Numbered from the stretch's first letter, positions 41,426-52,435 are shown. The stretch is DNA of 64,000 bases from Cryphonectria parasitica EP155 (GCF_011745365.1 NW_024468912.1:5022001-5086000), one strand, 5' to 3'. Numbers and translations: made by a program. Notes: generated by a model from the letters alone, not told the origin.

Positions 41426-43009
41426 AATCCACGTTGGCGCAGCGATTTCGGTAGTATGTAAAGTACGGCGATAAGAAGAACATTCTTGTTAATAGAGAAA
41501 TGGGCGTCGTAAAAACGGGTTCAGAGCTATCTTACTTGCTATAAAGTTGATGACAGCTCGAGGATGTGGTAGTGCGTGTGGCAGACTGACGCTACAAGGG
41601 CTGGGGTTTAATCTGGCCACTCTTCTTGAAGTTGAGACACACCGTGTGTGTGTGTATCATACCATTTGTGTATCCCCCCGATTTACTCATTCGAGTCCTA
41701 AAGGTCAGCGTCTTTGCTTGCCGCAGCAACAGCAGTTTTGTGAATCAAGGCAGAGATTAGTGTAAGGCCAGAGCTCTCTTGGCTTAAGATGTCTCACTTA
41801 AAAATCGAGACATTGCAGTATGAATTGGCGTACTCCGCCCCATGTCACTCGCGGCTGGAACAGCCTTAAGTATTATGACTGAGACTTAGTCCGATGCGAC
41901 CCAGAGTTTATCAGACATGGAACTTGGCGATCGCAATGTCGACTTGTGCCCACACGGAAAGAGCTGGAATGCTGACTATCTCGTACCAGGCAAGGCAATC
42001 TTCAATAATACTCCAGAAGAAAGTCGAATTACAGGAGACGCGCCTCTTATATGAGCTCGGGACGTGCTCGAGGTGGCGAGTGGCTGATTGCTATTTGATA
42101 GTATGCTAAATTACCCAGGCTTGATCCTGGGGTTGACTCACTATCCGGGCCTTGTCTCTGGAACCCATGTTCTATAGCTAAGAGTAAATCTGAGATACGT
42201 CATTGGATACTATTGAGTCCTTCGATGCTCCCCTTTTGCTTAAAGAACTTCTTCAGAGAGCGTATCCCTCTGTCGTTGTTATACATATTGTATGCCTGCG
42301 TCGAGCTAGTTAGAGAGCGACTATGGTAGAAGGCGATATAACTAATATTACTACTGACGACTCTTGACGAGGATCTAGCTTATAGCCTCGCGGACGCTGG
42401 TTTAGAGTGTATAAAATAGCAATTTAAACCCTACCGAGGTCGTCGCTATTTCGCGCCCGGTCCACTGTGTTTGTAGAAGAGGTCGAGCTTGCTGTCATGC
42501 CAACTCCTGTCGACCAGTTTCATCAAAGTCATATAAGTCATCTGATCATCAACGCGTCAAGGTCTTTTCTTGCCCGGTATTCATCATACATTGCGCCGCT
42601 CGTTCCTAGGGACAATGTTCACCATCGGTCTCGTAATTAAGTGAAAGAGATAATCTATTGGTTCGGCTCGGATATCGGAACGACTTCCAGGAAATCAGAG
42701 TCTACTTGCACCCAATCCTCGTACCCCACGTCTCATACCCCATACAGAAAATATTCGGCAGATGCTTTCGGATGCCATTTCTTCAGCCGGTACCTCGGAG
42801 ACATCCAAGCAAGGGAAAGGCTCTGTAGCCAATCAGGTCATATTTCAAGCCCACAAATCTCGTAGCACTTCTGTTGAGCCGGAGTTTAGAGCGTAATAGA
42901 AGTACCAACGGGATATCAGAGTTAATGTAATAGTTGCGTCAGAGGACAGACACCTTACCCAGGGGCTTCCTTATAAAAAAGTTTTTAAAATGTAAGCCTA
43001 GTCATATTA
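41426..43009. other. About 1.6 kb without a recognisable gene
   Basis: AT-leaning sequence with short frames only and no domain seen. A GT dinucleotide run occurs at about 41645-41655. Confidence 0.4.
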
Positions 43010-43225
43010 TTCATGTTCGTTCCTAGGAGATAGATTTTGTACATAGCTCTTCAGTCGTCAATCTAAGTATTGTTCTACTCCTAGCACGATAGCCCCAAAG
43101 GCTGTGACATTGCAACGAACTCTTTTAACGTTCGGTATATAGGGGATTACACTTCGACACCGCTTTTGTTATCATAAACCTCTTGTGTACTTAGTTATCT
43201 TTAGATTACTGCAGTGCTCATTACA
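43010..43225 (+). repeat. Decayed LTR fragment of the local gypsy family
   Basis: It matches the second half of the LTR in the orientation TGTTAT...TTACA: blocks CTTCAGTCGTCAATCTAAGTATT, CCCCAAAGGCTGTGA, and the end CTGCAGTGCTCATTACA, which is identical to the LTR end. The left part is lost or unrecognisable. Confidence 0.65.
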
Positions 43226-43862
43226 CAGCATGAATTCCGGCAATCACGCGCTTGTGGGTCTGAAGTCGAGTGTATAGAACTGTTCCCACAGCTGCGCGGT
43301 TCAGGGCTTATATTTCGGATATAGAACTGATCGAACTCGCTTTTAGCCACTCAGGCCATTTATGTCATAGGAGGCACTTTCGGGTACAATCTGTAGCTAT
43401 ATAGCACTATGATATAATAATGGACTGGCTTGTTAATACTGTTGTGAAAAGCTAGCGTATCCATGCAGCTGGGAACTTTCGGCCTGAGAGCGTACATGGG
43501 ATATATATGGTGGGGTGTAAGTGAGAAAGAAAAGAAAGATGTTCACAAGACCGTCTGGGAAGCACCCTTTTGTAGAAACGGGTGCCGGACACGGTCCAGC
43601 GGCTTCCGGCTGACCGCCTTCAGCATTCACAGTACCGGAGATAGTACCACCCCTCTCTATAACGAGGAAAATTGCTGTAATACGGAACAAACAGATTTAG
43701 ATCCATAATAGCCAGGTTGAATGCACATTGATTGGGAATTATATGAGTATCAGTAACAAATATCGTGTTTGCTATTGATCATTTTATCCGCCGCTGCTTT
43801 CGGACTCCTTCCCTTGAAGCTATCAAGGGCTGAGAGACATCTACTAGTAACCGCTTCCTTTT
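43226..43862. other. No gene seen
   Basis: Short frames only, on both strands, between the LTR relic and the 3' end of the split ORF. Confidence 0.4.
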
Positions 43863-45142
43863 TCAAGGCAGGGCTACTAGATCATCTTCCTCAGACCTTA
43901 GTTTCCGAGGGGGTTGGGGCGCCTTGGAAAAGGGGATGCTTTCTAACCGGTTGGCGATCCGCGCACTACGACGGAGAGGCGCTTGGGTTTCGGCTGCCCG
44001 GTGCAGTCGTTGCTGCGTACTACTATGCAATAGTAGGAGCTGTTGCAAGACCCAGGGCAGCTCCTTGGTATGCGTGTCGGCGAGCATTTCCCAGTAGGAT
44101 CCGTGCGCCCTACTTTCCACAGTCTCTTCCAGAAACTCGTCAACCGCGCTCAGCCTGGCTCTGACCCACTCAAGCTTTACCTTGACCTCTTCTAGCTGCA
44201 GACAGGCTGCAAGGGAACCAGCTGCTTCGGCAGACCTCATATCACCCTCCAAACCCGATTCGATCTTCCTATACGCAGTCTGCAGAACATCATCCCCGAT
44301 CTGCCGCGTCTCCCTCTCTGAAGGCGTCAATACTTCGAATCCGGACAGTTTGGCTCATGCCTTGTCGTACTGCTCCTGGTACGTCGTAACTCTCAACTTG
44401 CAATAACGGGATAACCAGTATTTATATATAAGATATTCCAACCATGTTGATAGCTCGTTCTGTTGCAAAGGATTTGCTATGGGATGGAATGTATATTCCA
44501 AGTGATAGTAGTTGAGAACAGTGCGCTGTTCAGCCTCAGCGTAAGAGGCAAGAGTGTTATCCGCTCGGATCTGATTGAAGGCTTTGAGAGCCTGCAAGCA
44601 CTCCTGCGAGAGAAGAGCGCGATCCTGAGCGCGACTCTGAGCATAACTGCAGCTGTAGCCACGACGTATCCTTCTCACAGCATCCTGCTATCCGCGGAAG
44701 ATATCCCATCTGCCAACCTGCTTTGTAAAAACGATTGGGCAATCCCAGTCTGATGGTATTGTGAGGAAGGGCAGCAGAAGGTTGCAATGCTTTGTCGGAT
44801 TGCGAAACACATCATCCACCAGGTCAACAGGATAACCTGGCTAGCCACCTAGGCGAACAAGCTCCTCGTACTGCTCCCGTTCTCTGTTTTCGATGGGGGA
44901 TAGGGAACGAGTGCGGGAGCAGGAGATGGGTTGCTCCTCTGAGGGGGTAGGCTCTTGTATCGTTGCGAGGAGTCGAGTGTTTACTTTATCAAGGTTGATA
45001 GCGGGAGCTTCTTTCAGCCGTCGTACGCGATCTCTTCTCCCATGTCAGAAGGCTTCAGCTTGAGCTTGGGAAGCCGAGTAATGCAGCTTACCTCAGTCGC
45101 TCGATGAAGGTTTCCGGTAGCTGATCGGGGTCTTCAACTGTA

Positions 45143-45185
45143 CTGTCTGACCCCCCCTCGCCGGACACCCGTACCCGCCGGACAC
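45143..45185 (+). repeat. Left 43-bp TIR of the pogo element
   Basis: Begins CTGTCTGACCCCCCC and contains GCCGGACAC twice as a direct repeat. It is the exact reverse complement of 47303-47345. Confidence 0.93.
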
Positions 45186-45294
45186 TAAAATGCGAAATGC
45201 CCCACACAAAAGCTATATACTCAAACACACAGAAGTAATTCAATTCAAATTGTATAATAATAATAAATATATCATCGAAATGATCTAAACTTCC

Positions 45295-47050
45295 TCATTC
45301 CAAATATCTATTTGGCATACGGCTAGCCCGTCCAGAAGATGTGCGAATTGGTGGTGAATCCTCACGTAGAATGTCTGCATTATCGTCCTCAGAGTCCTCC
45401 TCGTCAACCTCGTCTTGAACCTCCACAACATCCTCAACAGGCAAATCCTCCTCTTCCTGGGCTAGATTGGCCTCTTCTCCAGCCGCAAGTGCCTCTGAGA
45501 TAGTCATAAAGCGCTTGTTGGGATTGGGGATCTTCTTGCGCTTCCGGGTCTTCGAGATGGCCTCGTTCTGGGCCTTGAGGGAAGCATTTTGCTGTCGGAG
45601 CAAGATAACCTCAGCCTGAAGGTCTTCAAGGTGATTTGCAACCCTCCTCAGCTTGCTGCGTTCGTTATAGCTTCGATCTCGGCCTATAGCAGTGATAAAC
45701 CCATGGGAAATAGGCTCATACTCCTCATCCTCCTCTAACTCGTCTGCTCCTCGTTTCTGCTTGTCCTCCTGGATTTCCTCATGAGATAAGGCTTTATGGC
45801 GATTAATTGGATAGTTGCCACTATGTCTCCATCCTTCTTTTACTACTCTAGGAGTAATTGCTGCTCTGGCTGTAATGAGATACTGTAGAAAGTTGATCTT
45901 GTTAACAGGGGCTGAGTCTGTAAGATCTTGCAACTTTTGAAGTTCTTTCCGATAGGCTGCTTTCAATACAGCAAATATGCCGTTATCTAGTGGCTGGAGG
46001 CTGTGGGAGGTATGTGCAGGGAGAAAGCAAAGGAAAACGTTATTCAAGTAGCAAGAAGCTATAAACTCTGGCTGTTTTATATCAGCACGTTATCCTCGAG
46101 GTTCACTACCTTGAGCTTCACAAGGCTTAACTTACTGAAGTATGGCTATTATGGCCATCTAGGATGAGGAGAATAGCTCGAGATATATCATTCTCACGGA
46201 GGATGTTCATCTGAGGAAGAAAAACATCCTCAAGCCACGCCACCGCGATTTCATTGCTTGTCCAGCCGTTTTGACTTGTGATCACACGCCAGGTTGGCAC
46301 AGACTGCTCCATATCTTCAGAAAACCACTGTTTTTGAAGATCTTTGCCCTTGAAGATGATTCCTGGGTCCAGAAGCTGGCCTGTAGCTGTACAGCTTTCA
46401 ATGAGGGTAACCCAGCTTCTGTCCTGGCTACTTTTGAGGAATGCCTTCTTTTTTTCAGAAGAACCAAGGACCAGCGAGTTCAGGCCTAGCAAAAGCATCA
46501 GTTTAGAGGCTCTGAGATGAGGATTCCATAGAAATTCACCATATCCAGTCATAATGCCATCCTCATTCACATTCACTGTAAGCTGTGGCTCGATCCACCC
46601 ATATTCCTTCTCGCGAATGTCGAAATACTAGTTGACGGCTTTCGGGGTGAAGGCATCGTATCTGGTAGCTTCCTGGCGAGTGCCTATTTTATGGCGAATT
46701 TGAGGATTTCTCTTCTTGAAGCCCTCTATCCATTTGCGGCCGAGAGCCTTCAGATCTCCCTTCTGCTTGAGGAGGGCTGCTACAACGCCACGAACAGCAG
46801 AAGCTGATGGAGCATATCCTAGGCTTTCCTGCTTGATGATCCATCTCGATATATTCTCTTCCTCGGTCGTAGAAAGGCGTTGTTGAGGTTGTTTTACCTC
46901 TTGGACTGAAGACCCTCCACGCAGCCGATCTGACAGCGTTTGGGGGGGGATTCCGTGTTTCTTGGCTGATTTCCGCAAAGATAAATGGTTATCTATGATA
47001 TCGAAGAGGGCATCAGCCATATTCTCCTCATTCCAGGCGTGAGAAGGCAT
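45295..47050 (-). pseudogene. Pogo-type transposase with one nonsense codon
   Basis: Start 47050 (MPSHAWNEENMADALFDII). The N-terminal psq-type HTH has LSLRKSAKKHGIPPQTLSDRLRG; the CENP-B-type HTH has GYAPSASAVRGVVAALL and WIEGFKKRNP. A TAG at 46628-46630 interrupts the frame just before the DDE domain (EKEYGWIEPQ, NEDGIM). The domain continues with LILDGHNSHTS, then an intron 46135-46072 (GTAAGT...ACAG), then CFLPAHTSHSLQPLDNG with the third acidic residue. The C-terminal tail is a long coiled coil with an acidic stretch. Splicing restores the frame exactly, so apart from the single stop the gene looks complete (about 560 codons). Confidence 0.85.
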
Positions 47051-47302
47051 CGTGGCTGGCTTGAGGTAGAAGAGTGTTGAAGGAAAAAGATCACAGTTAT
47101 CAAGACAGGAAGGAACAGACCTTAGCTTCCGATATCACTACAATTGCGTCATAAGGCGTCTGACTACAAATATAATTATATCAATAGATTCGTCATCTAG
47201 AGGACTATCTATCTATCAAAATACTATTTAAATAGCTTCAATATTGAGGGAAGTGTATGTGTGTGAGGATATTGATATTTGTATGGCGCTGTCGAAAATT
47301 AG

Positions 47303-47345
47303 GTGTCCGGCGGGTACGGGTGTCCGGCGAGGGGGGGTCAGACAG
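47303..47345 (-). repeat. Right 43-bp TIR of the pogo element
   Basis: Starts GTGTCCGGCGGGTACGGG and ends GGTCAGACAG, followed by the duplicated TA. Confidence 0.93.
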
Positions 47346-47454
47346 TAATCACACAGTTGTTCTCCTCGAGATATCGATCCAGCTCCGCATCATTGAGAGC
47401 AGCGACTTCACGAGCGGAGGGTTTCCGTGCAGATGTCGCCTTGAACCTGTCCAT

Positions 47455-47791
47455 GCTGTAATCTGACGATTCTCATGATCGGTTTGGCTGTTATGATGGG
47501 GAGGATTGTGACTTGGTGGGGAGGATTATGTCTCCCTGAAGTGTCCCGGCAGGCTCTAGATTACCCGTGGGCGTTATGTAAGCCTCTTTCTCCGCCCATG
47601 GCTATAGCGATTAGGAGAAATCAACCCCTCCCCCCCGCCCCCATAGCACTATGCTGGATTTAGCAGGATTTTGCGTACAGAGCGCACACTGTAATCAATA
47701 ACAGAGATATTATAAACTATGCATACAGCCTAATCACAAGCATACTGCATATGCTCACATATATTTGGTAAGAACGTGTAGTATAAGTCGA
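47455..47791. other. Upstream region of the split ORF, no gene seen
   Basis: A G-rich then C-rich plus strand with no recognisable coding sequence. Confidence 0.4.
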
Positions 47792-47810
47792 GGGGGGGGG
47801 GGGGGGGGGG
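47792..47810 (+). repeat. Poly-G run of 19
   Basis: A homopolymer immediately followed by TTTGGGCCGGGGTAG. It may lie in the decayed terminal repeat of the pogo relic that follows. The length could be affected by assembly error. Confidence 0.7.
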
Positions 47811-49330
47811 TTTGGGCCGGGGTAGTTTTGAGCCACCCTGGCCACCCTCATCAAATACACACACCCATATATATATATACTGTTTATCTATTCTATTCAC
47901 TCACCACGATGCAATCCTCCTCATCAGTAGTAATTCGATATTGATCTCTTCATTCAGACTATTCTCATGGCGATTGACTGCGTTTTGAGCTCTCTGTATA
48001 TCCTCAATCCCTGCAAACTTCGAATTCGGGTTCATATCAACCTTTCTTCTTTTGCTAGGCCTCAGAGCTTCAATCTGCTTTTTCAATGCTTTATTTTCCT
48101 CCAATGCTTTAGCAAACTCGAGATCCCTCTCCTTCTGAGCCTTTTTTATCTTCCTGAATAGCATACAGCGGCTTGGTTCTGTTCGAAGTTGTTGCTGATT
48201 CTCTAGCAGCTAATAGTACAGCTTTTTAGCTTTTCAAGGAATTAAAAAGAGGACTATCTAGCTTGAGGAAGCTTTTGGGGAAATATGAGGTGCTGTTGAC
48301 TGTGCTGAGCTTGAATTGGATTGGATCTGACAGCTTGGTTGACTGTTCTCGAGGAGAAGAGAGCTTAGAAGGGATTTTAAGAGTCTGAAAGGCTACAGAC
48401 CAGTTGCTTTTCATCCAGATCTGATATTCTGGCTTGAAAAGCCTTCCAGTCGAGCCAGATGATAGTTCCTAAGGAATGACCGCTTGCCTGCAATAGTGAA
48501 TCCCCTCATTAGCTCATATTGCTAACTTCCTTTACTTCCTTTCTGTATGCCTGTTTGAGAGATGAAAAGACTCCTAGATCGAGGGGTTGAAGTATGTAAG
48601 AAGTATGAGGAAGCAAGTAGATTAACAGGATGTTTGTCAGGGCTTGTATGCGCACAAACGAAATAGGTGGCCCTTGCGACCCCTGGTGGCGGTCCAGAGC
48701 TGCTGCGAGGGCTCCGCTCCGAAGCAGCGCTCTCGTACGATGCCGCGTAGCCATCAGGCCACTATTATTTTAGCCAGCCCAGGCCGATTATGTACATAAG
48801 GAGAAGGGAAACAAGAGGTTGAGGAAAAAAGGAGGAAGGAAGTAGGTTCAGTAGTTCTCTCGAATAGAAGAGCCGACAGAGCGGCTTGGGAGCAGCTCAC
48901 ACCCCTTCACCTCACTTGTGTGCCCTTTTTACCCTGACAATGTTGTTTTGATAAACATTCCACATAAACTCGTCAGTTTTATAGCTGTTGTAGCCATTCA
49001 GAACTAATAGTTTGGTTTCTGAGGGATCCGCTGGTAGGCTGCTTGGGATGAAGATCTTTTCTAGCTATTCAAGTGCTATTTTATCATTAGTCCATCCGTT
49101 TGAGTAGCTGTGAACTGCCAGCCCTCAAAAGGCTTCAAATCAAGAAGAAACCATTGTTGTTATACCGTTTGAACCTTGAAAATCACCAGAGGGAAGAGGT
49201 AAGCACCTGTAGCAGAGATACACTCGAGAAAAGAGATTCAAGCTTTTCAACCAGAGTCTTTTTTTGAATTGAATGTGAAGAGGAACCTCCGAGAACTAAT
49301 CCATTCGTTCCCTAGCTCTTCATAAGGCTA
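47811..49330 (-). pseudogene. Decayed pogo-type transposase, second family, split by a solo LTR
   Basis: Reading the minus strand from about 49270: LVLGG/SSSHSIQ, LESLFSRVYLCYRCLPLP, VQQQWFLLDLKPFEGWQF and LEKIFIPS correspond to the DDE domain around the second acidic residue. After the 305-bp insert the protein resumes with LLPHTSYILQPLDLGVFSS (third acidic position) and ends in a lysine-rich coiled coil (KKAQKERDLEFAKALEENK) at 48164-47901. There are several stops and frame changes. Terminal inverted repeats could not be identified with confidence. Confidence 0.75.
48635..48939. mobile_element. Solo LTR (or small MITE), 305 bp, inside the pogo relic
   Basis: Its ends are TGTCAGGG and CCCTGACA (8-bp TIR, TG...CA), and it is flanked by the 5-bp duplication ATGTT at 48630-48634 and 48940-48944. 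Removing the insert and one ATGTT joins the two transposase halves in frame. TG/CA termini and a 5-bp duplication fit a solo LTR. It is visibly more GC-rich than its host sequence. Confidence 0.75.
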
Positions 49331-49413
49331 GCTTCGTTCATATTTCATCTATTAGCTAGCTTGATAGCTTGGATGTGAGAAAGATTGAAAAGATGAAACC
49401 AAAGCTGTATGTG

Positions 49414-49475
49414 CAAGAGCCATGCACAGCCTCTCCAGCGAGCCAACAGCCAAACCTGTTAATAGCCTTAACATA
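49414..49475 (+). repeat. RIP-like mutated copy of the palindromic repeat end at 6375
   Basis: It begins CAAGAGCCATGCACAGCC, and differs from CAGGGCCGTGCACGGCCC at 6375 mainly by G-to-A and C-to-T changes. Similarity continues through CCAACAGCC and ACCTGTTRATAGCC. Confidence 0.6.
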
Positions 49476-49712
49476 TGAAAGTCTTGGGGGAGCCCGTACT
49501 CATACAACCATAGCGTCCGTAGTCAGCAAAAGCGGGCTGCTGACTCTTATACCGGCTCATACGACTCACTTAGCTAACTTATACAACCCATTTAGCCGAC
49601 TCACACGCAGTGGCCTGTGCGCTTCTTAAACTAGCTGGATTAAGAGCGCCTAAAGGAATGAGTATAGCTGTTAAATATTCCAGCTTTACTATATTCTTCC
49701 AGCTTAACTGTA
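49476..49712. other. AT-leaning flank with ACTCAC-type short repeats
   Basis: It contains repeated CTCA/ACTCACTTAGC words (49557-49612). Similar words follow the next element on its right side at 52324-52370. No gene. Confidence 0.4.
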
Positions 49713-49797
49713 CCCGTGGGCCCTAGCCTAGCCACCTGGCCCACTACCTCCGTTCCTCCCGTAGTGGGTGCTGTAATTGGTTGCCGGCCAAAAAGGT
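49713..49797 (+). repeat. Left 85-bp TIR
   Basis: Starts CCCGTGGGCCCTAGCC. It contains an internal hairpin with arms CCCACTAC (49739-49746) and GTAGTGGG (49761-49768). Confidence 0.88.
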
Positions 49798-50126
49798 ATC
49801 CATTTTGGAAGAATTTTTTTACTATGGGAATGCCACCAAAATCCGGTGCTTAAGCCATGACTGATAGTTGAATTGAACACTTGCAACACCACGATGTCGC
49901 AAGTCAACAAAAACTTAGTATTTCTATTCACAAACCTCGAGGAATAGGTGGTGAGGAACTTATATCCTCATCACTGTACCAGGCCTCAGCATTGTGCAAC
50001 GCCATATGAAGGTCTCTTGTAGCTTGCAACGAGGCTATATCTATATCTTGAAGAGGGTGCTCGAGGCCTTGCTTTAGACCAGATATCTCTGCATCGCTTG
50101 AAACGGGTATAAAGTTCTTATTATCG

Positions 50127-50198
50127 ATCTCAACCTCGTCAAGAATCTTGACATCGTCAAGGATCTCGACATCATCAAGGATCTCGATATCGTCAAGC
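50127..50198 (-). repeat. 18-bp tandem repeat, about four units
   Basis: Units of the form ATCTYGACATCRTCAAGG follow one another. On the minus strand they would read as LDDVEI-type acidic hexapeptide repeats. This lies inside the transposon downstream of the transposase C-terminus. Confidence 0.75.
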
Positions 50199-50338
50199 TG
50201 TTGTATATCCGCAGGTAATAGTTGCTGTGATGGCGTTCGATATTCCTCTTGAGTTGCCAGCTGAGCTTCAGAGCAATGAATCGTTAGCTAATCTCTGAAG
50301 AGGATTGGCTGGCCTTGATATCTCTGATGAGCTTCCTT

Positions 50339-52110
50339 TCATGCTGTTTGCTGCTCTTTTCGTATTATTGCTTTTCTCTTTGCCTCATTCTTTCTCGCCT
50401 TAGCTTCTTCACGCTTTCTGATATGAGCAATCCTTTGTATTTCAGCTTGACAATCTTTCTCCTCGATCTGAATATTCCGACGCCGTACATCGCGAACAGT
50501 AAAGCTATTCCCTACCTCGCTATCTAGCCTAATCTGAGTCTTTGTAAGCTTGCTCTGGTATTCTCTCAGCCTGCTCTGGTACTCTCTTCCATCATCTTCT
50601 AGCCTGCTTTTGAGGAGAACTGATTCTGTAGCTATTAAGCTTAATATGCTTAAGCCTCTGCGAATGCCTGAGGATAATAGCTCAGCGTAATAATTCAGAA
50701 GCCTAGCAGCGGTGCGTAAGCCTTGTGCATCAGTCTCAGCTAAGAGAGAAGGAAGGAGATTAGAATGCTTAGAGCGCTTCGTCTTCTTTTGCTTATTAGT
50801 TAGATCTGAAAGGATGAGATAATGATCGATAAGCCAGAAGCTTATTCTCTCGAAGCCGCTTATTATATGCATTGCTGTAAATGCATAGTTAATCATTAGC
50901 TAAATAAGATTAGCAGTAAAAGAGAAAACAGAATAAGAATTATACTTATAAGGCTTGTAATACAAAATCGTTTCTTGTAAAGCTGAGATTGCTACAACGA
51001 ACATTTTCCAAGAGAATTTGATAATATCTTGTTTTTAGCTACTGAAAAACATCTACATCCATTAGCTATAACAAATGTATAAAATAAGAAGATAAAAAGA
51101 TTATGATAATATCAAAGCGAAAGCAGTAATTCAGAATTTCAATGCTGTAATGCTCTAAAAAGCTATCGAGAATTAGATAGCAATATATCTAATAATATTG
51201 AGCACATTAGTCTAAAGCTATTGCCTCAGGATTTTGTTCCTAGTGCTAGTTGAACTTTATAGTACTATCAATACCAAACTACTCCTTAAGCATATATCCA
51301 AGCCTTTTCAGATCTGCATAATGAATATAGGAATGTTTGTTGAAGTGCTGAACCCAGTTAAGCATAATACGAGCATTTGAAAAGCTTGTATCAAACTTAG
51401 CAAAGCATATATCTTCATCAAGATCATCTAATGCTCAGCTTGAATGAAATCACTGCTTGAAAATACAGTACGCAGGAATAGCATCGCCAGCAGCGCTGCT
51501 ATAGCTGATGAGGGTTATCGATTCTCTGTTGTTGAAGTTGTAAACCTTCCTCTTCGTCTTCTGTTGTATAGCAACAACGATGCATTGAATGCAATCAGAT
51601 AGCATGCTGATACAGTTGCCACACTCATCAGCATTCCAGATAGCTGAGGGTATCAGCCTGTACGAGGCTATAGCGGCTTTATATTTGTCGAAAAAGCTCT
51701 TCAAATTGGCTGTTGCAAGCTCGAAGCCTTGATAATCTGCTTCAACGAACTTCATATGATTTGGATTAAGCTCAGAATGCTTATTCAGCTATCGCTGTAC
51801 GAAATAAGAACTAACTGGCTCTTTCTAACGCGTTGCATGCATAGAATTAGCAGCAGCAACAAGCATTGGCCTGAGCGAGGGAAAGTTGCTTGAATCAAGC
51901 TGCATCACATATCTGACGAGGGCTTCATCTTCCCAGAGCTCGAGGTGTGAGTGGCCTGAAGGCTTCGATGTGAGGGCAGGCAAGCCGTTTCGCTGTATCT
52001 TGAGGATATGCTTTGTAATGCCAGTTCTGCTGTATGGCGTACGATCAGCAAAAGAGCGAAGAGAGGTTCTTGAGGGCCTGGAGGATTCTCAGGGCCAGGG
52101 ATAGACGCCA
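50339..52110 (-). pseudogene. Pogo-type transposase remnants of the 85-bp-TIR element
   Basis: Minus-strand pieces: EALVRYVMQLDSSNFPSLRPML (CENP-B-type HTH) near 51920-51850; FVEADYQGFELATANLKSFFDKY and IWNADECGN (first acidic DDE residue), NNRESITLISY, SAAGDAIPAYCIFK at 51755-51450; and a long charged coiled-coil C-terminus at 50896-50339. The middle of the DDE domain lies in stop-filled AT-rich sequence. No full frame exists. Confidence 0.75.
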
Positions 52111-52173
52111 TCGCAATAGTTGTTGAGGAAAGGGAGGGTGTGTTGGTGAGGAAAAAATACGTTGAAAATGAAC

Positions 52174-52258
52174 ACCTTTTTGGCCGGCAACCAATTACGG
52201 CACCCACTACGGGAGGAACGGAGGTAGTGGGCCAGGTGGCTAGGCTAGGGCTCACGGG
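52174..52258 (-). repeat. Right 85-bp TIR
   Basis: Reverse complement of the left TIR with two transition differences, including CCCGTGAGC for CCCGTGGGC at the extreme end. Confidence 0.88.
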
Positions 52259-52375
52259 TATTCACATCTTCAGATCTTTTTTTCAATTCTACAGAATTCT
52301 TAGTCAGCAACTAGCAGCTGTAACCCACTTAGTCAACTCATACAACTCACTTAGCCAACTCACATGCGATAAAAA

Positions 52376-52435
52376 CCCCAACCCCAGATTCAGCCCCAGA
52401 TTCAGCCCAAACCCCAACCTCACATTCAGCCTCAA
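52376..52435 (+). repeat. Short minisatellite CCCCAGATTCAG
   Basis: The 12-bp unit CCCCAGATTCAG occurs twice in tandem, followed by variants (CCCAAACCCCAACCTCACATTCAG). Confidence 0.6.

Larger units (their letters stand above)
45143..47345 (-). mobile_element. Pogo/Fot-type Tc1-mariner DNA transposon, 2203 bp
   Basis: Perfect 43-bp terminal inverted repeats (45143-45185 and 47303-47345) and TA target duplications at 45141-45142 and 47346-47347. It carries one transposase gene on the minus strand. Base composition and intact ends show it is much younger than the surrounding decayed repeats. It lies inside the conserved ORF 43863-47454. Confidence 0.93.
43863..47454 (-). pseudogene. Conserved fungal ORF of unknown function, split by a pogo transposon and by nonsense changes
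   Basis: ATG at 47454 (MDRFKATSARKPSAREVAALN). The frame runs to the TA at 47346-47347, is interrupted by the pogo element, and resumes in frame at 45142 (VEDPDQLPETFIERLR). An intron lies at 45091-45037. The same frame then continues to a stop at 43863, with stops in place of codons at about 44840 and 44686 and at 44355-44357. Two of these (in FRG*QD and DKA*AKL) fit tryptophan TGG changed to TAG or TGA. The segment EYEELVR-like EQYEELVRLGG, FLTIPSDWDCPIVFTKQVGRW and WLEYLIYKYWLSRY resembles a lineage-expanded hypothetical protein found in many copies in Fusarium and relatives, judged from memory of the pattern. Predominantly helical. Function unknown; it is probably itself mobile-element associated. 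Confidence 0.65.
49713..52258 (-). mobile_element. Pogo-type DNA transposon with 85-bp TIRs, 2546 bp, inactive
   Basis: The termini at 49713-49797 and 52174-52258 are inverted repeats with two mismatches, both transitions, and are flanked by TA on both sides (49711-49712, 52259-52260). It codes a broken transposase on the minus strand. The TIR family differs from that of the 45 kb element. Confidence 0.88.

Noticed and set aside
43769..44164. 131-aa plus-strand frame
   Set aside because: Antisense to the conserved ORF whose minus-strand frame continues across an intron and a transposon insertion, so the minus strand is the coding one.
47792..47810. Poly-G as part of a telomere-like or G4 regulatory sequence
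   Set aside because: A pure homopolymer without TTAGGG units; more likely a slippage product or assembly artefact near a transposon end.
50127..50198. Possible CRISPR-like array
   Set aside because: Repeats are contiguous 18-bp units without spacers in a eukaryotic transposon; it is a simple tandem repeat.
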